From positions 43,515,515 through 43,579,514 of the forward strand of contig OU015528.1 in the NCBI GenBank assembly GCA_907165065.1: a stretch of 64,000 nt of DNA, in the 5' to 3' direction. The notes beneath the pieces are model-generated. The model was not told the origin of the DNA. It saw nothing but the letters and a program-made list of their open reading frames with translations, and did no database searches. The translations under genes and the position numbers were made by a program. The DNA is from Caprimulgus europaeus. Taxonomy: Eukaryota; Chordata; Aves; Caprimulgiformes; Caprimulgidae. Below, in pieces: positions 50,201-62,604 of this stretch (the first letter of the stretch is position 1; the number at the start of each line of letters is the position of its first letter).

Positions 50201-53200
50201 AGTTATTCACAGTGCAGGGAAAATAAATGGTTCAGAAGATAAATGCTCACCAACAGAAGAACCTCCTGCAGGGGTGTCATGTGGGAGCCAAACTGTTCTG
50301 AAAACAGCAAGGTCATGCGTTCAGGTCCCCCTTCATCTTCTGCATCCAGCTGCTCTCCTGTACTGCAAATAACTCCTCAGCTTTCAGACATTCATCCCAG
50401 TAGTGATTTTGCACTGGCATCCTTTTAGCCAATGGTTTAAAGTCTTCAAAAAGCCAGTGAGAGGACAGATGGACCACAAACCCCTTTCCAAGTGCACTGC
50501 ACAGTGGAATAATGAAGTAGTGTCAGCTACAGACTGACTTCAGGACATGCAATTGCCAGTGAATTGACTCAGGCTGCACCTCAACAGACAAACAACATCC
50601 ATTCATCCATGCATCTATCTGTTTGGGTTCCTCCACTCGTTCTTCATGGAGCAAAGTGACACTTATACACAGTCTGGCAGAATGCAAAGCAATCAAGTAA
50701 AACAGCTGGAGCACCACCCAAGTGGTCCACAAATATAAACATCAGAATGTCCTCATTTACTATAAACTTACTGGTATTTTAGACAGGAGAATATGCTAAT
50801 TCATACCAAGAATGTAAACACAGACCTCTGTAGTGTGTAGCGATTGAGATAATTTGGGGTTGATCTTTACCACTCTGGTAAGGTAATGTGAAGCTTACTT
50901 CTACTGGAGTTGTCTGAAAAACCCTCCATGCATTTTAAAAACCAAAAGGCAGCGATAGTGGGAGGCAGGAGGATGGAGGGACTTGTGAACATCAACATGC
51001 AGAGTTAATAAGATTCAATCAGTAAGACTCATATGATGAATTTTCGTCTTTTTTTTTCCTCTCTCTTTTGGTTATCCAAAATCATCTTTATTTCAAATGT
51101 CACCACAGGAGCAGCAGTAATGAATTAAAATTAAGTGGGATCTGCTCTAAATGAGCAGGAAAAATATTCCAAAACATTCTCCAAACCTTAACAAAAAGAA
51201 AAGAATTTCTCTTTAAAGTACAACTTACAGAGAAAATTAAGCCTATCTTTTTTGAGTCAGCAAATACACTAAGTGTGTAAAAATGACACACTGGCTTTTT
51301 TTGAGTAGACTATCAAATTCTCCCTTTCTATCCCCAGCAATAGCTATCTGAAGACTACCAGTGTCAGTGCAAAGTACTTAGACCTATGTGGCTCTTATGG
51401 ATTTTTTTGAGTTGGATACTAATAATAGTTACTGAACTGGAGCCCAAACATTAAATACTATTACACTCTTGGAATCCAACACCAAAGCACTCCAGTTATC
51501 CAAGCCTTGTGTTATCCCAGGTGAGGTCATGATTCTTAATGCTTATCATATTGAATATTCCTGCCATTTTCTGAAAGCTTGATTATCAAAATTATCCTTT
51601 GTCCCTTGTGGCATATGGATAACTGAGGTTTATACATGTAAAGCAAAACAGGTTTTGTACCTCATTAAACAGACTCATCTATATTTCCACAATGTAATTC
51701 CCAAACATAATCTGTGCAGTTTATACGACTGGACAGTGTGATTATGCTAACTCTAAGGTAAACTGGGCTTGAGGTCTGAAACTGCTAGATACCCACAAAT
51801 CAAGCGTCAGGGTGCCAGCTTTGGAAGCAGATTGATTTTCTGCACTCAGAACAGGCATGCAAAATGGCACAATTTGTTACACTATTCAAGTTCTTTAGCT
51901 GAACAGTGACTTACTCATGTCTAACTTACACTTGCATTGATCATCAGTTGTTTTTAGTAGCAGTGAGAGTCCAGAAGGCAAATCATATACAGCTCAATTA
52001 GTTTAAACTAGTACTACAAAAACTCGACATGCAGATACTAATTCTTCATCTGTTGTAGCACTGCATAACACTTAAACAGAGTGAGCTCAACATATAAGCT
52101 CACATACCTCCTTTTTTATATACCAGTGATGGACTATGCAGAACTCCTCAGAATGAATTAATTCCCACGTGTTTACCCCAAACAACACTACCAAGTCATC
52201 TGACTCACTAATCACCATTACCAGTATCTGCCTGGCATTTTTAAAAGGGAAAACAAAACCCAGAAGACACACAAAGTCCAGCGGGAAGCCGAACACTTCA
52301 CTCATCAGTTAGTCCACCTTCTTGGGAAGACCTCACAGAGAGCATAGGGAGGTTCACAACTGCCAGAGCATCGTAGGAGCCTGGTTCCCAGGTAGCAGCA
52401 TGTCTCACTGGCTAACAGAAAAAACATCAAAATATGGCATTAGCAAAAATTGGGACATCAGCTTATGATCTGTTTTCAGGAAGACAAGTTTATAGGTGAT
52501 ACATTAACCCAGCTCTTAGAGTAAATTGGTTCACTCTTTCACACCTCATTATCTGAAAAGCATCCTAACAGTGTAAGACAGCTGAGAGAGACCTGTACAC
52601 AAGGTCCCAGTCACAGTGCAACACCATGCAAAGGCACTGGCTCTGAGGGAGCTTTCAGGAAAGAAGTGAGATTCAGTGAAAGGAGAAGTGGGGGAAAACA
52701 TCTGGCACCCCTTCAGTCCAGTGACTGCAGAAAAGACAGAGCAGCACCTAGGACCAGAGACAGGAACAACAGAGTTGTCCTGAGGGGACCGGGAAGAGCT
52801 ACACAGAGGCCACATAGCAGGAGTCAGGGAGCAGGGCTAAGGCCAGCCAGAGCTGCAGAGCCGAGCCTGCTGGGGCAGGACAAAGCAGTCTGAAAGGAGG
52901 TGGCACTGGTGGATGGACCCCAAGAGGACAGCAGTGCCGTCGAAGGTGGGACGCAGTGGGAGCACCTCCTGCAAAGGAGGACAGAAAATAAAGAGGTTAT
53001 CATGGAACAACCCAGGGTACAGAAAAAAGATGGCCTTTACAGTTTCTGAAATGACGTTACTGTGAGCAAATGAACTCATTCTGCCTTTCTGTGAACAAGT
53101 CATGGTGTCACGCTGTACAGCTCAGAGCACATGGGTTGCAACGGGCATTAGAATCAGCAGAGATACAGCTGGCGAGTTTTATGCCATTTAAAATGCCTCA

Positions 53201-55014
53201 GAAGAGTTGTTGCATGGATACTGCAGTTTGCAGAAACTTCATTTGATCAGAAACATAATTATCTGTGTCCTAGTTCTTCACTATACCCAAGTATGTCTCA
53301 CAAGATATTACTTCCAATGTATCTCTAGATTTACGCTCTCTCTCTCTCTAAAAAAACCCTTGAATTATATTCAGTGACTACTAATCAGAAAACATTAGCG
53401 CTACCTATAAAAGAAATACATTGCGGTGTTTTAAAATCAGTAATACTGAAATAAGGTTTCATTTTTGTCTTAGCTTTTTATTTGTGAAAGAAAATACTCC
53501 CCAAAAAAGTGATTTTATACAGCTACAATTAGTTTACAGACTTCACTTGAAAAATGTAATTTATCATACTGATTTCTACTCTATAGTGGTTAATTTACCT
53601 CCACATGCACTGCTTTTTTAACCATAAATCTGGCTGTGGGAAGGCAGTCTCAGCTAAGGGTGCCTAGTTTAAATTGAGTTTAGCTCTTTGGAGGATTAAG
53701 CCCTATGAAGCAGAAGTAGTCTGCAATACAAAGGAGGTCAGAGTAGAGTAATTCTCTAAGTGCGGCTGCCGATTATATCTCGTGCGGCAGGTTGCCAAGG
53801 AGCTGCTAGGACCAGAGAACAAATAGAGACGGGAGGAGGTGGGTGCAACAAGGGTGGAACTACACTGAAAAGGCTCTGTCTACGAAAGGATGACATCAGA
53901 CAGCAGCAGCAGCAGACAAAGCCCAGGTCCTACAGAGCCTAGCCAAGAATCCTCCAGCAGAGTTAGCAGAAAAGCCTCTGAAGGCCCCAGCCATGCCTCC
54001 TCCCTCAGACAGAGTTTTCACGACCACAGCCCTGTCAGGCATCCTCAGCCCCAAGCCACCTCCTTCAGCTGCTCTCTCTCCTCCCATCAGCAGCTTGGGG
54101 ACCCAAGCACCACTCCTCACATATCATGGAGGTGCTGTCCCTTTCTCACTCCTCCACCCTCCTTTTCAAACTGAGGTATGGGGAAGGAGAAATCGCATTT
54201 TAAAAGTCTGAAATAGCTAAATGAGCTTTAATCTTAAACCCTAAGAGGATAAAAAAATCTTAGTAAGCTCAGTAAAAGATACAAAAACCTGACAGGTCTT
54301 CCCTGCAGAATTATTCAGCTATTCTATTTCAAAGCTGCACTGGTTTCCCAAGCACTAGTTTAGGAACATTTCCTTATTCAGAAGAACACTGATGCATATG
54401 CCTCCACAAGTGCAAGTTTTTACAACACAGTGTCTTAGAAAGACAAATTCTAGTTGTCTTGGAAAAGACAGTCATTTAAAACTACTGGTTTTTCCCTTGG
54501 CTTCTTTGGCGAGCCTTACACAAGAAAATTTTCTCTTTTGTCCTCTTATCTAAAATAGCAATAACGCATAACTATATTGCTTCATAGTGGTGTCATGAGG
54601 ATTCATTAATGCTCATAAGCACTATGAAGATGAGAAGTCCTAAACTATACAAGCACTAAGGTACATCAAGGCAATAGGTTTTTAATGCATGCTTCGATCT
54701 ATGGTGAGTATCTCTCCCCTTCCACCACTCCATATTAGCATCTCTAAAGCTGTTTGCCAAAAGCTGCCCTGTGGGACAACCAAAGCTGATCACTGTATAG
54801 GCCCCAGGGACTGAACCAAACACTTGGATGAGTAAAGTTAACAATGCCTATCACCTCAGGCACAGCAAAAAATTGAGAACACATGCCTACTTTGAAAATC
54901 CCTAAAGCGGTAGTGCCAAGGAAGAAAATGTGCTTCTGAAATCAAAATGGGCTCCAGAAGCAAGGAACAATTGAACTGACTGTTGTTTAGCTTACAGAAA
55001 GTATTACTTTTTTT
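47234..55014. other. Unique non-coding stretch, no gene recognised
   Basis: No gene could be supported. There is a T-run at about 51,049-51,058 and a short CT run at about 53,335-53,350. A GC-richer patch lies at 52,600-52,990. A run of five CAG triplets at 53,901-53,915 lies in a 94-codon plus-strand frame (53,890-54,174) that is rich in Ser, Pro and His. That frame has no domain I know and overlaps other open frames, so I do not call it a gene. Confidence 0.55.
53901..53915 (+). repeat. Short CAG run (five units)
   Basis: Five perfect CAG triplets. In the overlapping plus-strand frame they are read as AGC (Ser) codons. The run is too short to be notable by itself. Confidence 0.85.
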
Positions 55015-56700
55015 CACAGAATCATAGAATCACAGAATGGTAGGGGCTGGAAGGGACCTCTGGAGATCATCTAGTCCAACCCCACTGCCAAAGGAGGTTC
55101 ACCTAGAGCAAGTGACACAGGACTGCATCCAGCTGTTTTTTTAATATCTCCAGAGATGGAGACTTCACAACCTCTCTGGGCAGCCTGTTCCAGTGCTCTG
55201 GCACCCTCACAGTAAAGAAGTTTTTCCTCCCGTTTAAGCGGAACCTCCTGTGTTCCAGCTTGTGCGTGTTGTCCCTTGTCCTATCACTGGCCACCACTGA
55301 AAAGAGTCTGGCCCCATCCTCTTGACACCAGCCCTTTAGATATTTATAAACTTTAATAAGATCCCCTCTCAGTCTTCTCTTCTCCAGGCTAAACAGACCC
55401 AGCTCTCAGTCTCTCCTCATAAGAAAGATGCTCCAGCCCCTTAATCATCCTAGTAGCCCTACACTGGACCCTCCAGAAGTTCCCTATCTCTCTTGAGCTA
55501 GGGGGCCCAGAACTGGACACGATATTCCAGATGCAGCCTCACCAGGGCAGAGTAGAGAGGGAGGAGAACCTCCCTCAACCTGCTGGTCACACTCTTCCTA
55601 ATGCACCCCAGGAGACCATTTGCCTTCTTGGCCACAAGAGCACATTGTTGGCCCATGGTCAACTGGCCATCCACCAGTACTCCCAGGTCCTTCTCTGCAG
55701 GGCTGCTTTCCAGCAGGTCAACCCCAACCTGTACTGGTGCCAGGGGTTATTCGTCTCCAGGTGCAGGACCCACACTTGCCCTTACTGAACTTCATCAGGT
55801 TCCTCTGCACCCAACTCTCCAGCCTATCCAGATCTCACTGAATGGCAGCACAGCCTTCCAGTTTATCAACCATTCCTCCCACTTTAGAGTCTTCAGCAAA
55901 CTTGCTGAGGGTACACTCAGTGCCTTCATCCAAGTCACTGATGAATATATTGAATAGGACTGGACCAAGTACTGACCCCTGGGGAACACCACTAACCACA
56001 GGCCTCCAACCAGACTCTGCACCACTGATTAAAACCCTCTGAGCTCTGACTCTGAGCCAGTTCTTCACCCACCTCACTGTCCCCCATCTAACCCACACCT
56101 CCTAAGCTTACCTATGAGGATGCTATGGGAGACAGTATCAAAAGCCTTGCTGAAGTCAAGGTAGACAACATCCACTGCTCTCCCCTCATCCACCTAGCCA
56201 GTCATGCCATCACAGAAGGCTATCAGATTGATCAGACATGATTTCCCCTTAGTGAATCCATGTTGACTATTCCCAATAACCTTCTCTTCCTCTACATGTT
56301 TAGAGATGGCCTCCAGAATGAGCTGTTCCATCACCTTCCCAGGGATGGAGGTGAGGCTGACTGTCCTGTAGTTTCCTGGGTCTTCCTTCTTGCCCTTTTT
56401 GAAGACTGTTGTGACATTGGCTTTCCTCCAGTCTTCAGGCATCTCTCCCATCCTCCACGATCTTTCAAAGATGATGGAGAGTGGCTCTGCAATAACATCT
56501 CCCCGCTCCCTCAGCACTTGAGAGTGCATCCCATCAGGGCCCATAGACTTGTGGGTGTTGAGTTTGGCTTAGTGGTCCCTAATGTGATCCTCCTCAACCA
56601 AGGGAAAGTCTTCCTCTCTCCAGACTTCCTCTCCTACCCCCAGGGCCTGGGATTCCTGAGGGCCAGCAGTAAAGACTGAAGCAAAGAAGGCTTTTCATTT
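55015..56700 (-). mobile_element. CR1 LINE copy, 5'-truncated, decayed ORF2
   Basis: On the minus strand this element runs from mid ORF2 through the reverse transcriptase, the C-terminal region and a 3' UTR, ending in octamer-like tails at the low-coordinate side (read on the plus strand as CACAGAATCATAGAATCACAG). The 3' UTR contains GATCTCCAGAGGTCCCTTCC in reverse complement. It lacks the endonuclease half entirely. The sequence differs enough from the 11-kb copy to belong to another subfamily. The right boundary is placed where similarity to CR1 fades and is approximate. Confidence 0.95.
55103..56544 (-). pseudogene. Broken CR1 ORF2 (reverse transcriptase and C-terminal region)
   Basis: The minus strand carries, in order, [42 protein letters not shown] (frame closes at 56,194), then [10 protein letters not shown] in another phase. 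[16 protein letters not shown] and [10 protein letters not shown] lie in the frame 56,098-55,835, and [23 protein letters not shown] and a final stop lie in 55,297-55,103. Several frameshifts and stops separate these blocks. The catalytic pair that should read FADD is FAED, which by itself would be expected to cripple the polymerase. It encodes no working protein. Confidence 0.93.
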
Positions 56701-58508
56701 GATTCAATGCCATGTTTCCCTCTGATTTACTGATTTGTATCTTTAATTTCTAAATTATATTGTCTAAATTTAGTCACCGTAAAGAACAGTACACGGGTGT
56801 GCTTCCTATGCCCAGCTTTCAAAGCACCCTCTCATGACAGTAGTTTTACAACTGTACTCTAGCCTCAGAGGCTCTAGCGAAAGAATGCCGTGGCTGATCT
56901 GTAATTCAAGGTCAAGCAGTGCTAAAGCACGTCGAGATGCGTGCCGCTGCTGCCCTGAGCCCACCGGGAGGTCAGGGCGACGCTGCCTGTGGCTGCCTCT
57001 GGCAAAGGCTCAACCCCGCAGTGGCCGCAGCCGGCCAGGCCTCCTGCAGGCAGCCATCCTCCTGCTGCTCTCGGCCTGCTGCTGCTGCATGGCAGGGCCT
57101 GGAAAAAAGGGATGTTAAATTTCAAACCCTGAAACAACTGGGGGAGAATGCGGCCACTTGCAAGTCTGAATACCAGTTTGCCACAGGAGACTTTATATGA
57201 TTTCTGTGATTCTGGGAAGGTATCCACCTTTCTTTAATGAAAACTTTCTGTCACCACCTGTCAGGAATAAATTCACGCAAAGGAAACAAGACAATATTGA
57301 ACTAGAAGGCAGGATCTTGCAAAACATCAGAGCTGATTCATCCCTTCCCATCCCTCCCCCCACCATCCTACTCTGGGCACCATGCCGAGACTACATTAAC
57401 TTAACCTGCCTGGGGATTTACATTTGATTACTATCCACTACCAGTGACTTGAAATTCCTTTACTCTCCACCATTGCCATATTTCTCTAAGAGATGTACTG
57501 AATAAGAGTAACTCCATCTTTTTCTTGAATTGTGCCAATTTCTGTAGAGCTGGCAGCAGAGGTGCCAAGTACAAAAGTCTTGACTACTCACTCCCACCAC
57601 TAGAACTAGTAAGCCAGGCTATTAGGATATGAATCTGTTATTTTTCTCCCAACATATGTGAATTACCAGAGTATGACGTATGTAGATACACATTACTGTT
57701 TGCTAAAGCTGCATTCCTACTTTTTAGAATCTGAAAATGGTAGTTAAAAGAAGTCACCTGCTGTAGGGTTAAGTTAAAAAACTCTCTTGGATAAAAAAAC
57801 CCCTTTGGATCACATAAAGAAAGGAGCAACAATAAATAACTGTGGCATCTACTATCAAAGCAGGGGACGTTTTGTTCTGCATACCTCAACTCATTCTACG
57901 TAGTTTCTGCAATGAAGACACTCAGGGTTACAGCCTAGAAAGCTCTCTGGTTACACTTCTCCTCAATAATAATAAAGATCAAACCTTATTAATGAAAAAC
58001 AACACTTACCACTGTGCAGAAGGACCTTTTTCCTGCTCCCTTCCCTCATCAAGGTAGTCTCTGTGCTCAGCTGCAAAAAGCCTTCCCATGCGGGTGCTCT
58101 GCAAACCACAAAAGCCCAGTTTGCCCGCACCAGCAGCTGACCTGGCAGCAGCACGAGGTGGTGAAAGCAGCCCTCTGAAAAGTTTTCTTTGTGTTGCAAA
58201 GCAGAAAAACAACTCGGTCTACCTGAGCTTTTCCACGGCCTGAACAAGCATCCTCAGCGACTGGCTGCTCCAGTGGGAAGGGAACGGCACGGGATGGGAA
58301 CAGGTCGGTCTGGCAGCAGAAGGAAAAAAGCCTCTGAGGCTGGACACAGCTCCTCGGCTGCAAGGCTGGGCACGGTTATACCTTTGCTGAGAGTGGATGC
58401 AAATAGCAAAAAGCTTAGAAAAGTTGCCCTAATTCCTTCCTGCTAAAGGTGAGGGGGAATCTGTTTGCTGAGAAGGCACTTCAAGTCTGGACGACCAGTC
58501 CTGCTTTC

Positions 58509-58533
58509 AATAAAATAAAATAAAATAAAATAA
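58509..58533. repeat. TAAAA pentanucleotide microsatellite
   Basis: Four full TAAAA units plus flanking partial units run without interruption. Such pentamer arrays are common in vertebrate DNA and may vary in length. Confidence 0.9.
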
Positions 58534-59242
58534 TCCTCAAATCTAACTCTCAGAAAGACCTGAATAGACTAAATCTAAATGGTAAAAAGCAGAGGAAATA
58601 ACATCTCTCCAGGGTTCCTTTATGAATCAAAGTACAAGAAAAAGGACAAAAATTCCCTTTCATTTCTGAGCAAGTCAATATATATCATCCATTTGCAGTC
58701 ATTAATTCAAGTAGGCCAGTACCAAAGGACTGCCACAAGGGGATATTTCCTTTTTAAATGGTTAATGGAGTTTTAATTAATTGTGTTCCTGAAAATATAT
58801 CTTGACAAAAAGCAAGATAATTGAAATGCATTAAAAAGTGTGTTTATTCATCTGCTCAGAAATAAGCTGCAAAAGACAAAAAGACAGAAAATCTAATAGA
58901 ACAGGTTTTAGGGCATCTGAAAAGGATGAAGAACTACTGGGAGATTTGCAAATTCAATTACTGGTATGAATAATTATATGCTAGCAAATCTCCAAGATGA
59001 ACAATAATTTAAAAAAAAAGAATAAACAGATGTAAATACTAACTTATTTACAAAAAAGTAGAATATCTGAATCAAACTAGGAAGTGTTAGTACTATATTG
59101 CTGTTGGGAACAAAATATTTATTTCCCCCTACTGGAAAAGATTTTGACTTCCCATTGAGAATAAAGAGCTTTAAGCAATTTTTTCAACTAGAGGTTAGTT
59201 TTTCAGGGAAAAATCAATATTTTCAGCAGAAATATATTTTCT

Positions 59243-59267
59243 GTGGTGGTTGGTGGTGGTGGTGGGG
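59243..59267 (+). repeat. GGT/G-rich simple repeat
   Basis: GGT triplets run into a stretch of G, followed by a T-run. The plus strand has several G blocks close together. Confidence 0.75.
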
Positions 59268-59936
59268 GGGTTTTTTTGCCCTATTTTCTATTAAAAACAG
59301 CCTTGACAAAAATAATATGGGCCAGTGAAGCATTTCCTTTTATAAGGGTGTCTGGCATTCAAGGTCAGGCTCCACTACACTAAATACAAGAGTTTAGGAT
59401 CAATTGTTCAGCAGGAGGAAACCAGTGACCAGAGAGTCAGTGTCCTCATTTTATAGGTCTTGAAGCCATATGAGATCAGTTAGGGCACAGGCAGATGTTG
59501 TAGCAGGGCAGAAAAGGTGAGCCCAAGACATTTTTCACCTTACAACTGGAGACTATCAAAGATTTTTTGAAGTCTTACTCTTCAATGAGAGAAAAAGTTT
59601 CCTCAGCAACAACACACCCAAGACAGATCCTAGCAGAAAAAGATCAAACTAACTTGCCTAAAAAAAATCACACATCAGGTTAACAGCCCAGTGAAAACAG
59701 AGTACCTGTGTAACCAAGCCCAAAGCCCAAGCAACTGAGCCACAAGCCCTGTTTCAGGGGAGGCATCATCGTATCAAGAACTACAGGTTGGTGCCACTTA
59801 TCCTCTGAAGATGGAAATTACTCCTCAGGCACCAAGGAGAAGGTACATTTTATGCTTGGCACTTTTGCAAACTATTGCTGAGGCTTCAGAAAATGGTGCA
59901 CAGACCAGAAATGTGTAGCAGTTTCCAACTGAAAAA

Positions 59937-60122
59937 CTAGTAATATAAATAATTGTATTACATAATATTTATATTTTTATATTGTATATTTTCTATACAT
60001 TATATTATATACATTCATAATATATATACACACATACATTACATTTATATACATAATATTATATGCATTTATATTTTTATATAATTAAATAATAATTATA
60101 TTACCTTATAGAATTAATATGC
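59937..60122. repeat. AT-rich low-complexity region
   Basis: About 185 bases consist almost entirely of A and T, with many TATAT, ATATTATAT and TTTATAT words and a short CACACATACA interruption near 60,030. Many overlapping self-complementary words could form hairpins. It reads as degenerate (TA)n-type simple sequence. Confidence 0.9.
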
Positions 60123-61564
60123 AGGGTTTAACAGTTCACAATAATCTGCTGGTCTGAAACATTTGGAATATTTGGCCTAGATGTCCCACCACAAGGCAGT
60201 CAAGATGCTGCATTAGTTAGTTGGATATTATAATTTAAGGAGACCTCAGTCATCACCAAACTACACAGAATCTAATATAAAATAACCTGGCTGGTCCAGG
60301 AAACACCCAGATTTGCTCAATCTCAACTGAATTATTTGGAAGAGGGGTGTTACTGTCTGGTGCGCTGGGCAGACACAGTGGCCACACCCTCAGCAGTGCA
60401 GGAGCCCCCACTTCTCTCAGAGGAAGCAGGTGGCGGTGGAGACCAAAATACAAACTATGGATCCCAATTTCTAAATGCACCTCTGCTACATGGTAAAGCA
60501 GCAGACTGAAGAAATCCATTTTTGCACTAATTGCTGACTACTGCAGGAAGGGCTGACAGGAAAAATAGTCACACATGGCTTAGTTACCAGGAACTTATAC
60601 CAAGGTGAACCTATTAACTCCATTTATTTGGCCACTCAGTCCAGCACAGCCATACCCCAAACAATGAGAACAAAAAAACCTTGCAAAATCGCAGTTTTAT
60701 CACTGGAGAGACTTGGAAACCATCTTTGTTAAAGAAGGCAAAATTTCCCCCCTCCTCTCACAACAAAAAAGATCAGTCAACACATCTGTCCCCTTTTTCC
60801 CCATGCCTGTCTGCAGATTTTTTCCATACATATTTTTTAAAGTTTGTTGGGTTTTTTTTATTTTCTACTCACCAGGACAACATTCTAGCAGTGGGAAACA
60901 TATAAAGAAAAAAGATATTAACTGCCTTTTTTTCTGTCTTTTGTGCTAAAATCTGCTCTGTCCCCAGCTCTGAACATGAGGACAGGAGAAAGCTGGTCCT
61001 GGCACAGGCAGCCTGTTGAGAAATGTGCAACCAGCCACTCTGACCTACCACTGCCCTGAATGGAAGCCACAAACACAAGAAATTACTTCAGAAAATCCTT
61101 CTGGTTTCAGTTCAATTAAGCCAACATGCTGAAGAGATCCTAATCTTCTTCCATTTGTTTTCCCACTGCTTCAGTCTTAAGCTATGCACACATTCTCTGA
61201 GACAACGTAGACTCATAAAACATTTCTCAGCTCACTTGCTTAATCAACAGTATGAATCTAATAGGCTCAATATATCACAAGCAACCTCAAGAGAAAGCAA
61301 AGCTTGGTTCTGTGGTGCTGGATTGTAAGGAACATACTGGCTTAGGCTAAATCCATGCCTGTATCTTGGCTGAAACAGTGGCCAACAGCAGGTGCCTTGG
61401 GAAGACTCTCACAACCAGAATAATTGTTTAATGCTGCTCCCCAAAATACCTTCCAGCTGCTGGGGCTCTGCAGACCAAGGGCTTTCTGAGCCAGTGGTAC
61501 TGATTTTGTACTTGGGAGCCTTTGAAGTATTCTCCCTGAATTTGCCCTCTTGTTTTTTGAATGC

Positions 61565-62604
61565 TGTGGGGGTTTAACCCACAGTGGGGCCATGCAGTCC
61601 TGCATTCACTCCCTCCACCTGGTGAGATGGGAAAGGAATCACAACAAAGGGGGCACAGATTAGGATGAAGGACAGGGATGGCTTACTCACCAGTTATGGT
61701 CACAAACAAAACAGACTCAAACTTGGGGAAGAAAAATCAATTTAATTTGTTGTCATTCATCTGAGTAGCACAGTGAGACATAACAACCACATCTGACAAC
61801 ACCTTTCCCCACCCCTCCCTTCTTCCCGGGATCAAATCACTTTGTTCCCGATTTCTCCACCTTCTCACCCCCCAGCAGCACAGAGGACAGGGAATGGGGG
61901 TTTCAGTCAGTTCACCTCTGCCGCTCTTCCTGGAGTGAAAGTCCAGGAACAAAGTGTTCCAAAGCAGCTTCCCATGGAGTCACAGACCTCTTTGGGCACA
62001 GCTCCCAGCTCTGGCATGGGGACATCCATGGGCTGCAGATGTCTCTGCACCTCCTCACCCCCCGGCTCTGGGGGTCCACCCCTGCTCTGGCATTGAGCGT
62101 CTCTGGGGGTCTCACTTCAGTCACACTTGCCCTCGGGCTCAGCTTTCCTGCTCCAGTGTGGAGCCCTCCATGGCCTACACGTGGGTATCTGCTCTGCCAT
62201 TGAACCTCCATGGGCTGCAGGGAACCTCCTTTGCCTTCCCCTACTCCATGCGGTTGACTTGGGTGTCTGAGGTTCTCTGTCCTCCCCCTCCTCCTCCTTC
62301 CTCCTGGCAATGAAGCTCTCTCTCTGTTTAGGCCAATGGTCATCTTTTGTTCAGGGCAATGGCCTCTCCTCCAGGTTCTCTCTCTACCTTCTTCTTTTCA
62401 AGACAGTCCTTCACCTCACAAACATGGATTTTCAGAGGCGTTTCTCTATTGCTAATTGGCTCAGCCTGGGCTGGGGAGTCTCTGCCTTGGAGCCAGGGGA
62501 GCTTTCGCTCTCACAAGGTGGCCCTTCCCCCACTACCAAAATGCCCCCCCCCACCCCACAAACAAACCCATGGAAACTCACGCCCCCCACAACACCCAAT
62601 GGCA
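61565..62604 (-). mobile_element. Solo LTR-like element of an avian endogenous retrovirus
   Basis: The sequence matches by pattern a long LTR family that I recall from bird genomes. On the plus strand it starts TGTGGGGGTTTAACCC. It then holds CTCACCAGTTATGGTCAC and AGACTCAAACTTGGGGAAG, with TCAATTTAATTTGTTG at 61,736-61,751. A middle part has repeated CTGCTC-type and CCATGGGCTGCAG blocks, and the far side reads CCCCCACTACCAAAA. In the family the polyadenylation region reads on the minus strand, so the element is minus-oriented. Here the AATAAA is decayed. I see no primer-binding site next to 61,565 and no gag, pol or env sequence nearby, so it is a solo LTR. The family name and the exact high-coordinate end are uncertain. 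Confidence 0.75.
62006..62220 (-). repeat. Degenerate short tandem repeats inside the LTR
   Basis: Blocks of roughly 30-75 bases recur with the pattern CTGCTC(C/T)(A/G)G, GTGG or ATGG, then a CTCCATGGGCTGCAG-like end. They are clearest at 62,006-62,038, 62,146-62,178 and 62,188-62,220. The spacing is irregular and the copies are diverged. Repeated blocks in this place are a feature of the LTR family as I recall it and may affect its transcription. Confidence 0.65.

Larger units (their letters stand above)
56701..61564. other. Unique non-coding stretch, no gene recognised
   Basis: A CpG-dense patch lies at 56,930-57,035. A TAAAA microsatellite is at 58,509-58,533, a GGT/G-rich run at about 59,243-59,267, and an AT-rich tract at 59,937-60,122. 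Open frames of up to about 100 codons occur on both strands in competing phases, and none is recognisable. Confidence 0.55.

Noticed and set aside
52600-52990. GC-richer purine-rich stretch suspected to be another LTR
   Set aside because: It lacks clear TG...CA ends, a duplication or a match to the LTR at 61.6 kb, so it stays unassigned.
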